Notes: a model not told the origin generated them from the letters alone. A stretch of DNA of 64,000 nt from an uncultured Peptostreptococcaceae bacterium (GCA_910588185.1 CAJUQR010000001.1:263602-327601); one strand, 5' to 3'; shown: positions 41,881 to 50,846, counted from the first letter of the stretch. Program-made: numbers and translations.

Positions 41881-42441
41881 CTATTTTTCCTTTATCTTTT
41901 TTAACCCTTCGTTAAATTGTTCTTTAGTTATTCCAAAGCGATTAAGCTTTTTTAAAAAAGCATTACTGTTTCCGTATCCTATGCCTAAAATGCTTCCTAA
42001 AGTTTCTCTTCTTTCCTTAGCACATGAAGACCCCACAAGTTCAGCCTCTTCCAAATCTTTTAAAGTAAAAACAATACCGCTGTCGTCTCTAGTAAATGAA
42101 ACTTTCTCCAAAGCTTCTTTGATATCTTCCGGATTTGCGTTTTCTATACCTACATCATCTCTTTTGGTGGCTTTCTTTCTGGGCATATATGCATGTTTGC
42201 TCAAAGGAAAACGCTCCGAAATTCTCCGTCTGATCTCTTCTCCGGAAAAGTCCGGATCAGTAAAAATTATTAAACCTTTTTCATTATATGCTTTTTCTAA
42301 TAACTCCCACGTTTTTCTTGTTATTCCAAATCCGTGAGTTTCTATTATCAATGCTTCTGCCGCCTGTTGCAATGCAGCAGTATCATCCCTTCCCTCTACG
42401 ACGATAGCTTCTTTAATCTTTAACTTTTTCAGCTTGTCCAT
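41881..42441 (-). CDS. rnmV: Ribonuclease M5 (5S rRNA maturase)
   Basis: 186 residues; TOPRIM domain with EAIVVEGRDDTAALQQ and IFTDPDFSGEEIRRRI (DxD-type acidic pair), then the M5-specific C-terminus LGIGYGNSNAFLKKLNRFGITKEQF. Trims 5S rRNA precursors. Overlaps divIC by 29 bp. Confidence 0.95.
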   Translation of the reverse strand: MDKLKKLKIKEAIVVEGRDDTAALQQAAEALIIETHGFGITRKTWELLEKAYNEKGLIIFTDPDFSGEEIRRRISERFPLSKHAYMPRKKATKRDDVGIENANPEDIKEALEKVSFTRDDSGIVFTLKDLEEAELVGSSCAKERRETLGSILGIGYGNSNAFLKKLNRFGITKEQFNEGLKKIKEK

Positions 42442-42892
42442 CCTTTACTGTTTCCTTATCCAATTCACTAGGCAATATAAAAAGAATCTCATTTTCTTTT
42501 ATAAGCCTCAAAGTTTTTCTGGCTTGTTGTTCAATATATTCAGCTGAATCTATATGTTCAAGTTCTGCTGTAAGATCTTCTTTTGTCTTTTCCAATTCTG
42601 CATTTTTTTCTGCCAGCTTGTCTCTTTCTCCTTTTAACTGCAAAAGTTTAATTGTAGATACGCCAACAGACACGATAAATATTATAATTACCGTGCTGGC
42701 GACAAGTCTGCTAATATTTATTTTACGTTTTTTTGCACCTTTATTATCAGAAGAGTTTTCCTGTCTGCGTTGATATTCTTCTAGATTATCTCTAACCTCT
42801 TCAAGATGAATCTCCTTTTTTTTGGATTCTCTAACACTGAACTCTTTATTTCTTTTTTCAAACTCTCTGAGCCTTTTTCCTTTTTTGCTCAT
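42413..42892 (-). CDS. divIC: Cell division protein DivIC/FtsB-like
   Basis: 159 residues from ATG 42892 (GTG 42901 is also in frame). A charged cytoplasmic N-terminus of about 70 residues, one membrane helix (LVASTVIIIFIVSVGVSTI), a coiled coil (LQLKGERDKLAEKNAELEKTKEDLTAEL) and the AEYIEQQARKTLRLIKENEILFILP segment of septum formation initiators. It is part of the DivIB-FtsL-DivIC complex. In Bacillus it directly follows yabQ; here 513 bp with repeats intervene. Confidence 0.92.
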   Translation of the reverse strand: MSKKGKRLREFEKRNKEFSVRESKKKEIHLEEVRDNLEEYQRRQENSSDNKGAKKRKINISRLVASTVIIIFIVSVGVSTIKLLQLKGERDKLAEKNAELEKTKEDLTAELEHIDSAEYIEQQARKTLRLIKENEILFILPSELDKETVKDGQAEKVKD

Positions 42893-43170
42893 GCACTCCA
42901 CCCATATAAACTAGCTCTTATCATCAGTATCTATATCTATTATCATACAAGATTATATGCTGATCCACTTCTATTAAAAGCCGTTGACAAAACTATTGAT
43001 TTTACATGAATTTTTACAACATTTTTGCTATTTCGTTGACTTTTTGATATTGTTTCTATAGCTTTTTCCAATTGCCCTATCATATTCGACAAATTTCGAC
43101 GTGATTAAAGCAAAATGTTGTAAAAATCTGCAAAACCCACATTTTTTGTCAATGCGCTTAAAAATATTTC

Positions 43171-43222
43171 TATATATTCCCGCAGCAACGCCGCAGTATT
43201 ATCGTGAGGTTATTATACCGTA
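43171..43222. repeat. Palindromic repeat, copy C (degenerate)
   Basis: Shares GCAACGCCG.A...ATTATCGTG.G.T.ATTATACC.TA with copy A but its left end (TATATATTCCCG) looks shortened. Reads toward divIC on the minus strand as GGTATAATAACCTCACG. Confidence 0.55.
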
Positions 43223-43277
43223 ATTGCGGCATTTATGCCGCATCAGCGGTAGCTGCCTGTGCTGAAAGCACAGAAAT
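43223..43277. other. Two hairpins between repeat copies
   Basis: TGCGGCAT/ATGCCGCA (43225-43242) and CTGTGCT/AGCACAG (about 43256-43272), both perfect. No T-tracts, so not terminators. With the flanking repeats they make most of the yabQ-divIC gap foldable; the part from 42902 to 43170 is AT-rich without a gene. Confidence 0.55.
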
Positions 43278-43346
43278 TATGATTCAATGTTCTCTCAGGC
43301 GCCAAAATCTTTGATTTTGCTAGCGCCGTGAGGTTATTATACCATA
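43278..43346. repeat. Palindromic repeat, copy B
   Basis: Begins TATGATTCAATG and ends ATTATACCATA, inverted partners of each other. Inside, GGCGC-CAAAATC-TTT-GATTTTG-CTA-GCGCC is a strong hairpin. Same ends as copy A with a different centre. Confidence 0.65.
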
Positions 43347-43364
43347 GCTGCAAGGATATGTTGC

Positions 43365-43429
43365 TATGATTCAATGAACGCTTCATTGCGGCAACGCCGT
43401 AAACATTATCGTGCGTTCATTATACCATA
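43365..43429. repeat. Palindromic repeat, copy A
   Basis: 17-bp terminal inverted repeats TATGATTCAATGAACGC and GCGTTCATTATACCATA (three mismatches) around a 31-bp centre with GCGGCAACGCCG. Its last 24 bases code for the C-terminus and stop of YabQ. Confidence 0.68.
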
Positions 43430-43699
43430 AAAGAATTTTCGCCACAAGAAAAGCCCAAAGACAAAACATACCATTCCCGTAAAAGTTATTTTGCCATTCT
43501 GACAATACATCATAAAATCAGCGGCCATCATTCCTATGACTATATATCCAAACATTCTTACTACAATCTGCATTATTTTGTTCTTTTTAATAAAGCGCAT
43601 TATGAACAGTGCAAAAAATTCATATATCAATCCGGAAGTTAAGCCGCAATAGGTCATCACAATTATTACCCCAAGCTGACTCTGAATTAAATTTGTCAT
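43406..43699 (-). CDS. yabQ: Spore cortex protein YabQ
   Basis: 97 residues with three membrane helices: SQLGVIIVMTYCGLTSGLIYEFF, IVVRMFGYIVIGMMAADFMMY and ITFTGMVCFVFGLFLW. Matches YabQ, needed for the spore cortex in Bacillus. The last residues (FYGIMNAR) and stop are inside palindromic repeat A, so the gene end may have been altered by insertion. It begins 5 bp after yabP. Confidence 0.88.
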   Translation of the reverse strand: MTNLIQSQLGVIIVMTYCGLTSGLIYEFFALFIMRFIKKNKIMQIVVRMFGYIVIGMMAADFMMYCQNGKITFTGMVCFVFGLFLWRKFFYGIMNAR

Positions 43700-43704
43700 A
43701 ACCT

Positions 43705-43968
43705 CTATCTCTTGCCTGGGAGCCTGAATAATTTACCCTTTTCTTTTATCTTCTTATCTGTATACGCAAAAGAACATATTTTACCGGTTACTATCAATAG
43801 GCCTTCCTGTAAATCTAATTTTTCTATATTTAAATTATCTCCGGTGAGCTCTATAGCGCCATCTTTAAGGTTCGCCCACAAAGTATCTTCATCAAAAGCG
43901 TCTACATCCAAAACTTGACTTATCGTAATCTTTTCTCTGTTTTCCAAAGATATGTAGTGGTTATCCAT
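43705..43968 (-). CDS. yabP: Sporulation protein YabP
   Basis: 87 residues; ATG after AGGAGAATG. NHYISLENREKITISQVLDVDAFDEDTLWANLKDGAIELTG and LIVTGKICSFAYTDKK are the YabP/YqfC fold. Mother-cell sporulation protein, usually under SigE. The upstream region has TATAAT-like sequences and a possible TATACATT but no sure SigE promoter. Confidence 0.92.
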   Translation of the reverse strand: MDNHYISLENREKITISQVLDVDAFDEDTLWANLKDGAIELTGDNLNIEKLDLQEGLLIVTGKICSFAYTDKKIKEKGKLFRLPGKR

Positions 43969-44014
43969 ATATACATTCTCCTCTCTTACCTGAATGTATA
44001 TAAATTATATGGAA

Positions 44015-44043
44015 ATACAGGCCGATTAAGAACCGACCTGTAT
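44015..44043 (-). terminator. Hairpin between M23 peptidase and yabP
   Basis: ATACAGGTCGGTT/AATCGGCCTGTAT pairs fully with G-U wobbles; only a weak T-tract follows on the minus strand. May reduce read-through so that yabPQ are controlled separately. Confidence 0.45.
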
Positions 44044-44047
44044 ATTT

Positions 44048-45691
44048 TTAGACATAATTTGCTGGATTTACAGTTTTTCCATTAATCATAATCTCAAAGT
44101 GACAATGAGGTCCCGTACTTCTTCCTGTACTTCCTACTGCCGCTATTCTTTGGCCTTGGAATACTTGCTGTCCTGCAGATACATATAATTTGCTGCAATG
44201 TGCATAAACTGTCTGTGTATTAGCTCCATGATTTATTATTATCATATATCCATAATTAGAATGCCATCCTGCAAAGCTTACAGTACCTCCATCAGCTGCC
44301 TTAATAGTAGTTCCTGTAGGCGCTGCCAAATCTATACCTGCATGAAGTCTTCCCCATCTGTATCCATATGATGAGTATATTCCCACATTTACAGGTCTGA
44401 TAAACGTTCCTGTTCCTTTCTTAGGAGGTACAGGTTTTGTACCTTTCACAATAATCTCGTTGACAGGTTTTATGATTACTTCTTTCTCTAAATCCTCTCT
44501 GTCTACTACTTGTCCATTATGTCTTGTCAGTCTGGCAGTTATACTTGCCTTTCCTTTGGACCCGGATCTGCTTACAATAGATTCTCCTTCGTAATAATAA
44601 CTGGACTTTTGATATTCAGTTTCATATGGAATACTTTCAGCAATTTTTGAAATTTCAATGGTTTTAAGAGTCAGCAGCGGGATTTCTTTCTGCGAACTTA
44701 ATTTATCTCCTGCATGGAGCATTGTCTTTTCTGTCAATCCAGGATTCATTTCTTTAAGCTCGCTTAAAGTCACACCAAGTTTATCACAAATTCCATATAA
44801 GCTATCTCCGGCAACGACTGTATATTCCATAGCAGCTTGTCCGCCGCTTCTTATTTTCTGAACTGCAGTTTCCATACTCAATACATTCGTAAGTTTAGTA
44901 CTATATGGTTCTATAACTACATCTTCTACAAATCCCACATATTCATACTCTACAGAACGTTCGTCGCTCAAATAAATTTCTTTTATTTCATCTAAAACAT
45001 TATTTGCAATTCGTTCATTTTCTACAACTGCAAGAACTTTTCCATCTGCCTTTATAGCGTATGCCTGAGCCTCGATTTCTCCCATATATGTAAATCGTTT
45101 CAATACTGTATCAGTATCGTCAATCTCTTTGCCATATGATACTACAGGTCTAAAAGTTATGTCTGTTTCGGGATTGATTTCGATATTCGAACCATACTCT
45201 AGAGAAAGTTCATCACTTATAATGTCTAAAATTTCAAGCACATCGCTCTGATTTTTTACAATTCCCAAAGGTCTTCCGTTATATGAATATTCATAATCAG
45301 TGGCCCAAGCAAAGACCCCGACTATTCCGATACCAGCTAAAACCAACACTGTAGCCTCTTTTATTATGATATTTTTGTGCTGTATAATTTTGATTCTCAT
45401 ATCATGAGCACGTCTTCCTATCAAAACCAAAGATTTTAAAACAAACCATTCAGCTATATCGATAACCTTATCAATGCTCACAACAAACAATGCGCACACT
45501 ATAATTAATAAATGCCATCCATCTTGTGCAATTTTAACAATTTCATCATTTATTTCATCTACAGCTTCTATAAAATTCCCAGCAATTTTTACTATTTTAT
45601 TATAAGTTGTATTTTGCTTTTCTTTCGTTGATTTTGGCTCTTTAGGTGCACTCTCTTCTTTTATTTTTTTTCTGAAGACAAATTTTGCCAT
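44048..45691 (-). CDS. M23 metallopeptidase with LysM and G5 domains
   Basis: 547 residues from ATG 45691 (AGGAGAGG upstream); the frame is open to 45730 without a better start. One membrane helix near residue 110 (ATVLVLAGIGIVGVFAWA). LysM (YTVVAGDSLYGICDKLGVTLSEL), a G5-type beta domain (PYETEYQKSSYYYEGES...), then LytM/M23 with the HAGIDLAAPTGT and HCHFEIM zinc motifs. A cell-wall endopeptidase outside the membrane. The start overlaps the DnaD gene end by 31 bp. Confidence 0.92.
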   Translation of the reverse strand: MAKFVFRKKIKEESAPKEPKSTKEKQNTTYNKIVKIAGNFIEAVDEINDEIVKIAQDGWHLLIIVCALFVVSIDKVIDIAEWFVLKSLVLIGRRAHDMRIKIIQHKNIIIKEATVLVLAGIGIVGVFAWATDYEYSYNGRPLGIVKNQSDVLEILDIISDELSLEYGSNIEINPETDITFRPVVSYGKEIDDTDTVLKRFTYMGEIEAQAYAIKADGKVLAVVENERIANNVLDEIKEIYLSDERSVEYEYVGFVEDVVIEPYSTKLTNVLSMETAVQKIRSGGQAAMEYTVVAGDSLYGICDKLGVTLSELKEMNPGLTEKTMLHAGDKLSSQKEIPLLTLKTIEISKIAESIPYETEYQKSSYYYEGESIVSRSGSKGKASITARLTRHNGQVVDREDLEKEVIIKPVNEIIVKGTKPVPPKKGTGTFIRPVNVGIYSSYGYRWGRLHAGIDLAAPTGTTIKAADGGTVSFAGWHSNYGYMIIINHGANTQTVYAHCSKLYVSAGQQVFQGQRIAAVGSTGRSTGPHCHFEIMINGKTVNPANYV

Positions 45692-46932
45692 AATTCTGCC
45701 TCTCCTATTCTTTGTTTTGCGCATGAACAACGGGTTCCTTCTTCGTTTATACCCGTATCACTGCATTTACTGCAAGAATATTTGATATCTGTATAATCCT
45801 CTTCAAAATTATTCTCTGTCAATAAAACAGCCCTTTCCTCCTCCAGAAGATTCATAAGCTGCCTTGTATCGCTTCTTGCTTTAGCATCTCCCCCAAGAAC
45901 ACTTCTGGACATCTTTCTGCCCAGTTCAAGCAATTGCTCATCTATCTCTTTAATCCTTGGAAGCTGCACATATACATTTTCCTTTCTGCGCTGTGCTTCT
46001 TCCTCCGCTTTTTTTCTCAAATATTCATAATATCTATTTAAAACGGCTTGTGTTACTGTTACCTTGCTGTTTACATTTCTACCGTCTACTTTTGCCTCTT
46101 CATACCACTTTTCCAAAATACCATTTACATATCTAACATTAGGGCTTGGTATAAAAGACCCTTTACAACATGCTTCCATGACTCTGTCTGTATTGAAGCC
46201 CATTTCATCAAACCATCTATCTATAATCTCTCTCTCTGCTTTTGTAACTCCCCGGTTAATCCCAAGGGTCTGTAAAATACTCTTATATCTTGCAAATTTT
46301 TGCTCCAAACCACCTAGATACTCTCTAACATCCTCTGAAGTTCTAAGCCCATCTTCTGTCCATTGCTGTACAACCTTAGACATATAGCTAACACCTGTTT
46401 TGCCTTTTTCAAGGCAATATGAAATTGCTCCGAATATTACCTCTTTTGTGGCATTAACATCCTTTATCCATGAAAATACTTCTTTTGTATCTTTAGGAGA
46501 GAGTACCTTTCCGAGCATATTTTCTACATTCAAAAGTATATCTTTTAAATCCTCGTCATAAACAGGTTCTTCTTTTTTCTCATAATCTTGATTAATGGAA
46601 GATTCATGGCTTAATCCATACATCATTCCTCTAAGCTGTTTATATTCTATATCATAATCCAAAAAGAGACCTTGTCCCTTTGAATGTTTCTCTATTACTC
46701 CCATTCGCTGCCAATAGTTCCACGCATCATCAATTTGACGTTCAGACAAATTAAGCTGTTTTGCCATCTCTTTATATGTCATATTGTCCTGTGTCTGACT
46801 ATACAAAAGCCCATATAAATATACTTTTACATAGTCTCCCGGAGCTGTGGGCATATATTCATTTATAAAAATATTTTCTACTTCTGTAGTCAATAGATAA
46901 AAATCTTTTATTTTTTCTTTGGTAAAACTCAT
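45661..46932 (-). CDS. DnaD-domain protein with DnaC-type zinc-cluster tail
   Basis: 423 residues. The N-terminal winged helix (DNMTYKEMAKQLNLSERQIDDAWNYW) and two DnaD-like C-domains (KEVFSWIKDVNATKEVIFGAISYCLEKG, IDRWFDEMGF...VMEACCKG) load the replicative helicase. The tail from about residue 330 (LPRIKEIDEQLLELGRKMS... YSCSKCSDTGINEEGTRCSCAKQR) resembles the N-terminal zinc domain of DnaC/DnaI-type loaders, but there is no AAA+ ATPase after it. In many clostridia a separate DnaC gene follows the DnaD gene; none is here. Confidence 0.85.
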   Translation of the reverse strand: MSFTKEKIKDFYLLTTEVENIFINEYMPTAPGDYVKVYLYGLLYSQTQDNMTYKEMAKQLNLSERQIDDAWNYWQRMGVIEKHSKGQGLFLDYDIEYKQLRGMMYGLSHESSINQDYEKKEEPVYDEDLKDILLNVENMLGKVLSPKDTKEVFSWIKDVNATKEVIFGAISYCLEKGKTGVSYMSKVVQQWTEDGLRTSEDVREYLGGLEQKFARYKSILQTLGINRGVTKAEREIIDRWFDEMGFNTDRVMEACCKGSFIPSPNVRYVNGILEKWYEEAKVDGRNVNSKVTVTQAVLNRYYEYLRKKAEEEAQRRKENVYVQLPRIKEIDEQLLELGRKMSRSVLGGDAKARSDTRQLMNLLEEERAVLLTENNFEEDYTDIKYSCSKCSDTGINEEGTRCSCAKQRIGEAELWQNLSSEKK

Positions 46933-47117
46933 TTTGCCTCATTCAAATCATCAATCAATTTTTCTAAATTTACTCCATGTCCCTTAGCTGCTTCTTCAAG
47001 TGTCTCATTAGCCGCTCCTGAACATCCGCTACAGGTTAACAAATACTTTTCAAAGACTTTTTCATAGCGCTCTCCCATATCTAATATCTGGGATACTGTC
47101 ATTTCCTTTGTAATCAT
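46929..47117 (-). CDS. DUF1858 protein
   Basis: 62 residues. MTVSQILDMGERYEKVFEKYLLTCSGCSGAANETLEEAAKGHGV is the DUF1858 signature with a CxxC pair. These small proteins may bind metal or a redox partner; role unknown. Overlaps the DnaD start by 4 bp and follows dnaB by 26 bp. Confidence 0.88.
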   Translation of the reverse strand: MITKEMTVSQILDMGERYEKVFEKYLLTCSGCSGAANETLEEAAKGHGVNLEKLIDDLNEAK

Positions 47118-47143
47118 ATCTTCCCTCCTGTCTAAATAAGCCT

Positions 47144-48457
47144 TTACAGTGCTTTATCACTAAACTTGGTATATCTTGCAACCCAAGTCAACTCTATTCT
47201 GTCCGTAGGTCCGCTTCTATGTTTAGCAAGATGAACTTCACAAACACCAGGTTTTTCTGTATTTTCATTATAGTAATCATCTCTGTAAAGAAAAATAACT
47301 ATATCCGCATCTTGTTCTATTGAACCTGATTCTCTCAAATCTGAAAGCATAGGTCTTTTGTCTTGTCTTTGCTCCGGTGCTCTGGAAAGCTGAGACAATA
47401 CTATTACAGGACAATCCATTTCTCTTGCCAATAGTTTTAAATGCCTTGATAAAGCACTTACTTCTTGCTGCCGGCTGTCTGCTCTTCCATCAAATGTCAT
47501 AAGCTGCAAGTAGTCTATTACAACTAAATCAAGTCCCTGCTCCGCTTTTAAACGTCTGCATTTATTACGCATTTCCATAACAGAAATGCCGGGAGTATCA
47601 TCAATTACTATTTTAGTTTCATTAAGCTCATCCAGCGCTACATTTATTCTGTCCCAGTCTTTTCTCTCAAGGTCGCCCTTTTTTAACTTTTCTGACTCAA
47701 CCCTTGCCTGCATGGCTATAAGTCTTTGTCCAAGCTGTTCCTGAGACATTTCTAAGCTGAATATCATTACCGAAGCCTTTGCCTTTACTGCACTTTGGGC
47801 AGCAACATTTAATGCAAAAGCAGTCTTTCCCATTCCTGGACGAGCGGCAACTATTATGAGATCAGACTTCTGCAATCCTGAGGTCTTCTCATCCAATAAT
47901 TTAAATCCTGTAGGCAATCCTACAACGCTGCCTTTATTTCTTTCTGCCTCATCAATCAGTTTTAAATTTTTCATCAAAACGTCCTGAATCTTGGCATAAT
48001 CATTTTTCTGTCTCTTCTGTGCTATCTGAAATATATCTGCTTCTGCACAATCCACCAAATCTTCAGCGTCAATTTTATCTTCATATCCTTTAGCTGCAAT
48101 CCCCTCAGACGCATATATAAGCTGCCTCATCATGGACTTTTCTGCAACTATTTTGGCATATTCTCCGGCGTTTGCAGTAGACGGTACCTCTGATGTAAGT
48201 GTTCCTATGTAGGTTCTTCCTCCGACCATATCAAGAGCCTTATGTTTTTTAAGCTCTTCACATACAGTTAACATATCTACTGCTGAATTCTCACGATATA
48301 GTCTTACTATTGCATCAAAAATTTCTCTGTGACTTTCATTATAAAAATCTTCTGATCTAACCTCTTCTACTACATCCATCAAAGCGTCTTTGCTTAACAT
48401 GGCAGCTCCAAGCGCCGATCTCTCTGCCTCTTCATTATGCGGAGGTATTCTTTCCAT
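47144..48457 (-). CDS. dnaB: Replicative DNA helicase DnaB (DnaC in Bacillus)
   Basis: 437 residues. N-terminal PPHNEEAERSALGAAMLSKDAL, Walker A AARPGMGKTAFALN near 205, Walker B DLVVIDYLQLM, DPPE-like RQQEVSALSRHLKLLARE and SGSIEQDADIVIFLYRDDYY. Hexameric 5'-3' helicase of the replication fork. Between rplI and DnaD-type loader genes, the standard arrangement. Confidence 0.97.
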   Translation of the reverse strand: MERIPPHNEEAERSALGAAMLSKDALMDVVEEVRSEDFYNESHREIFDAIVRLYRENSAVDMLTVCEELKKHKALDMVGGRTYIGTLTSEVPSTANAGEYAKIVAEKSMMRQLIYASEGIAAKGYEDKIDAEDLVDCAEADIFQIAQKRQKNDYAKIQDVLMKNLKLIDEAERNKGSVVGLPTGFKLLDEKTSGLQKSDLIIVAARPGMGKTAFALNVAAQSAVKAKASVMIFSLEMSQEQLGQRLIAMQARVESEKLKKGDLERKDWDRINVALDELNETKIVIDDTPGISVMEMRNKCRRLKAEQGLDLVVIDYLQLMTFDGRADSRQQEVSALSRHLKLLAREMDCPVIVLSQLSRAPEQRQDKRPMLSDLRESGSIEQDADIVIFLYRDDYYNENTEKPGVCEVHLAKHRSGPTDRIELTWVARYTKFSDKAL

Positions 48458-48496
48458 ATTTTTCTCCTGTCAATATGACCGAAATCAGCCTTTTTA

Positions 48497-48943
48497 CTAC
48501 TCTGCTTCAACTATAACGTTTAACGTTGCACTTACTTCATAATACAATTTAATATCTACAGTAGTTTCACAAGTCTGCTTTATAGGTGAATCAAGCTGTA
48601 TTTTCTTTTTATCTACATCTATTCCATGTTGGGATTTAAGTGCTTCCGCAATATCTTTAGACGTTATTGAACCAAAAATCTTGCCGCCGTCTCCTGCCTT
48701 TGTCTTAATTTTTACAGAAAGCTGGCTTATTTTTTTAGCTTGAGCTTCAGCAGCTGCCTTCTCCTCAGCTTTTTTTTCTGCTGCAATGGCTTTTTGCTTT
48801 TCTAAATTCCTTATATTTCCCTCTGTAGCTTCTGTTGCATATCCCTTTGGAATAAGCATATTTCTTGCATATCCATCGCTTACTTTAACTACATCTCCCG
48901 CCTTACCTGTTCCTTTTACATCTCTATTTAAAATAACAATCAT
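48497..48943 (-). CDS. rplI: 50S ribosomal protein L9
   Basis: 148 residues. IVILNRDVKGTGKAGDVVKVSDGYARNMLIPKGYA is the L9 start; then a Lys/Ala/Glu helix linker and a C-terminal domain with GGKIFGSITSKDIAEAL. Shares one base with the gdpP stop (TAATG), so translated together. Confidence 0.97.
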   Translation of the reverse strand: MIVILNRDVKGTGKAGDVVKVSDGYARNMLIPKGYATEATEGNIRNLEKQKAIAAEKKAEEKAAAEAQAKKISQLSVKIKTKAGDGGKIFGSITSKDIAEALKSQHGIDVDKKKIQLDSPIKQTCETTVDIKLYYEVSATLNVIVEAE

Positions 48944-50697
48944 TATTTAACCTCCATTATTTCAAGTACTTTTCTTATTGCTTCTCCCGGCGGCATATCT
49001 ACCTGAGCTGCTGCAGTTGTCAAATGCCCTCCTCCGTTAAATCTCTCCATCACGGTCTGAACATTTATCTCGCCTAAAGATCTTGCGCTTATAACAGTTC
49101 TTCCTTCTCCGTTTATGCCTGCAACAAAGCTGGCTTTGACTCCCCTTACCGTTAACAACTGATCTGCTACTTGTGCGCAAATTACCTGTTCGTCAGGGTG
49201 TCTTCTGCTGCATATGGAAACAACTATTCCTTCTTCATAAAAATGTGCCTCAGCCAAAGCTTTAGCCTTTATCTCAAAGCTTTCGAGATCTTCTTGGAAA
49301 AATCTGCTTACTTCTGTAGGATCCGCTCCCTGTCTTCTCAGCCATGCAGCAGCCTCAAAAGTTCTAACTCCCGCTTTCACAGTAAAACCATTGGTATCTA
49401 TAGTTATACCTGCCAACAATGCTTCCGCCTCAAGTTTAATCAGAGTTTTCTTGCTCGTCATATACTGAAGTATCTCCGTTACAAGCTCGCTTGTGGAAGA
49501 TGCATAAGACTCCATATAAGCAAGTACCGGATTTTCTATAAATTCTTCCACTCTCCTATGATGGTCTATTACTACCACCCTTTCACATATCTCTAAAAGT
49601 TCCGGGCACTCTACCATACTTGGTCTGTGAGTATCAAGAACTATAAGTAGACTATCTTTATCCGCCAGTGACTTGGCCTTTTCACTGTTTATAAATCTAT
49701 ACTCGTCGCTCTCTTTTGCTTGTTTAAAGATAACTTGAAGCGCTTCTTTATAATTATCTATTACTATATAAGGCTCTATTTCACGAAGCGCACAAAGCCT
49801 CATTACACCAAGCGCCGCACCAAAACAATCCATATCCGGATTCGAATGTCCCATGATAAAAATCTTCTTTGATTGATCTATAAGCTGCTTTAACGCATGC
49901 CCTACTATCCTGGACTTTCCTTTATTTCTCTTTTCGACAGTTTGTAATGTTCCTCCAAAGTATTCTATCTTTCTGTTTTTCTTTACAACTGCCTGATCTC
50001 CGCCTCTTCCAAGAGCTAAATCTAATGCCGCATCTGCATATTCTTCTGTCTCGGCAGGATTTCTTCCTCCCACTCCTACACCTATGCTAAGACTTGCAGG
50101 AAAATCTGCGCTGGTCTCTAAAGATCTTACTTCATCCAAAATACTAAACTTAAGGCTCTTAAGCTTTTCAAGAAAATATTGTTCAAAGGTAATAACATAA
50201 ATATTATTATCTATCTCATTTATACTGGCGCTTGCTCTCTCTGCCCATCTTCTTATAATTCTGTCTATGGAATTAGTAAGGGATTGCCTTTCTTGGGCTG
50301 CCATATCGGCCATAAGCTCATCATAATTATCAACTTGAATCTTAGCAACGCACATTCTCTCATCGTTATATCTTTCTTTGAGTTCTTCAAAAGTAGTAAC
50401 ATCACTAAACAGTACTGACAATAAAGCCTCTTCTTCTGATCCTATTCTTTGAGGTATGAGTTTAAATATTTTCTCATTTCTCCTTATAAGTGGATACTCG
50501 TGGCTTATTGCAATCTCATACAAATCTGTCGCCTTAATTCCAGTCAATGTAAAAATATCGCTGTCTACTATTCTATCGTAAATAAATACTTCATTTATTC
50601 TATTGCTGGCACTTAAAACCTTTCCTTGCTTATTTATTACACATATAGGCAAGGGAACATAAGACGATATGACTTTTTCATAAGATAATGATGCCAT
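48943..50697 (-). CDS. gdpP: Soluble GdpP-like c-di-AMP phosphodiesterase
   Basis: 584 residues from ATG 50697 (GGAGAG upstream). PAS-like domain at 1-100 (PLPICVINKQGKVLSASNRINEVF), degenerate GGDEF to about 250, then DHH (HSNPDMDCFGAALG, DTHRPSMVECPELLE, VVIDHHRR) and DHHA1 ending FNGGGHLTTAAAQ. Hydrolyses c-di-AMP. The usual two N-terminal membrane helices are absent and the upstream sequence has no room for them in frame, so the protein should be cytosolic. Confidence 0.92.
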   Translation of the reverse strand: MASLSYEKVISSYVPLPICVINKQGKVLSASNRINEVFIYDRIVDSDIFTLTGIKATDLYEIAISHEYPLIRRNEKIFKLIPQRIGSEEEALLSVLFSDVTTFEELKERYNDERMCVAKIQVDNYDELMADMAAQERQSLTNSIDRIIRRWAERASASINEIDNNIYVITFEQYFLEKLKSLKFSILDEVRSLETSADFPASLSIGVGVGGRNPAETEEYADAALDLALGRGGDQAVVKKNRKIEYFGGTLQTVEKRNKGKSRIVGHALKQLIDQSKKIFIMGHSNPDMDCFGAALGVMRLCALREIEPYIVIDNYKEALQVIFKQAKESDEYRFINSEKAKSLADKDSLLIVLDTHRPSMVECPELLEICERVVVIDHHRRVEEFIENPVLAYMESYASSTSELVTEILQYMTSKKTLIKLEAEALLAGITIDTNGFTVKAGVRTFEAAAWLRRQGADPTEVSRFFQEDLESFEIKAKALAEAHFYEEGIVVSICSRRHPDEQVICAQVADQLLTVRGVKASFVAGINGEGRTVISARSLGEINVQTVMERFNGGGHLTTAAAQVDMPPGEAIRKVLEIMEVK

Positions 50698-50733
50698 AAT
50701 ACTCTCCGTTCTTTTACACGCTATGACAGATAT

Positions 50734-50762
50734 ATTATATTTTAACATCTGCAAGCCAAAGT
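50734..50762 (-). promoter_or_regulatory. Possible gdpP promoter
   Basis: On the minus strand ACTTTG, 17 bp, TATAAT, 37 bp before the gdpP ATG. The -35 is poor. Confidence 0.4.
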
Positions 50763-50846
50763 TAAGTGTTATTTTTGTGATAATCTAAAATAGGTACAAA
50801 TACCCATAAGACTCCTTTTTTATTTTATCATAAAAGTGTTTTTTTT

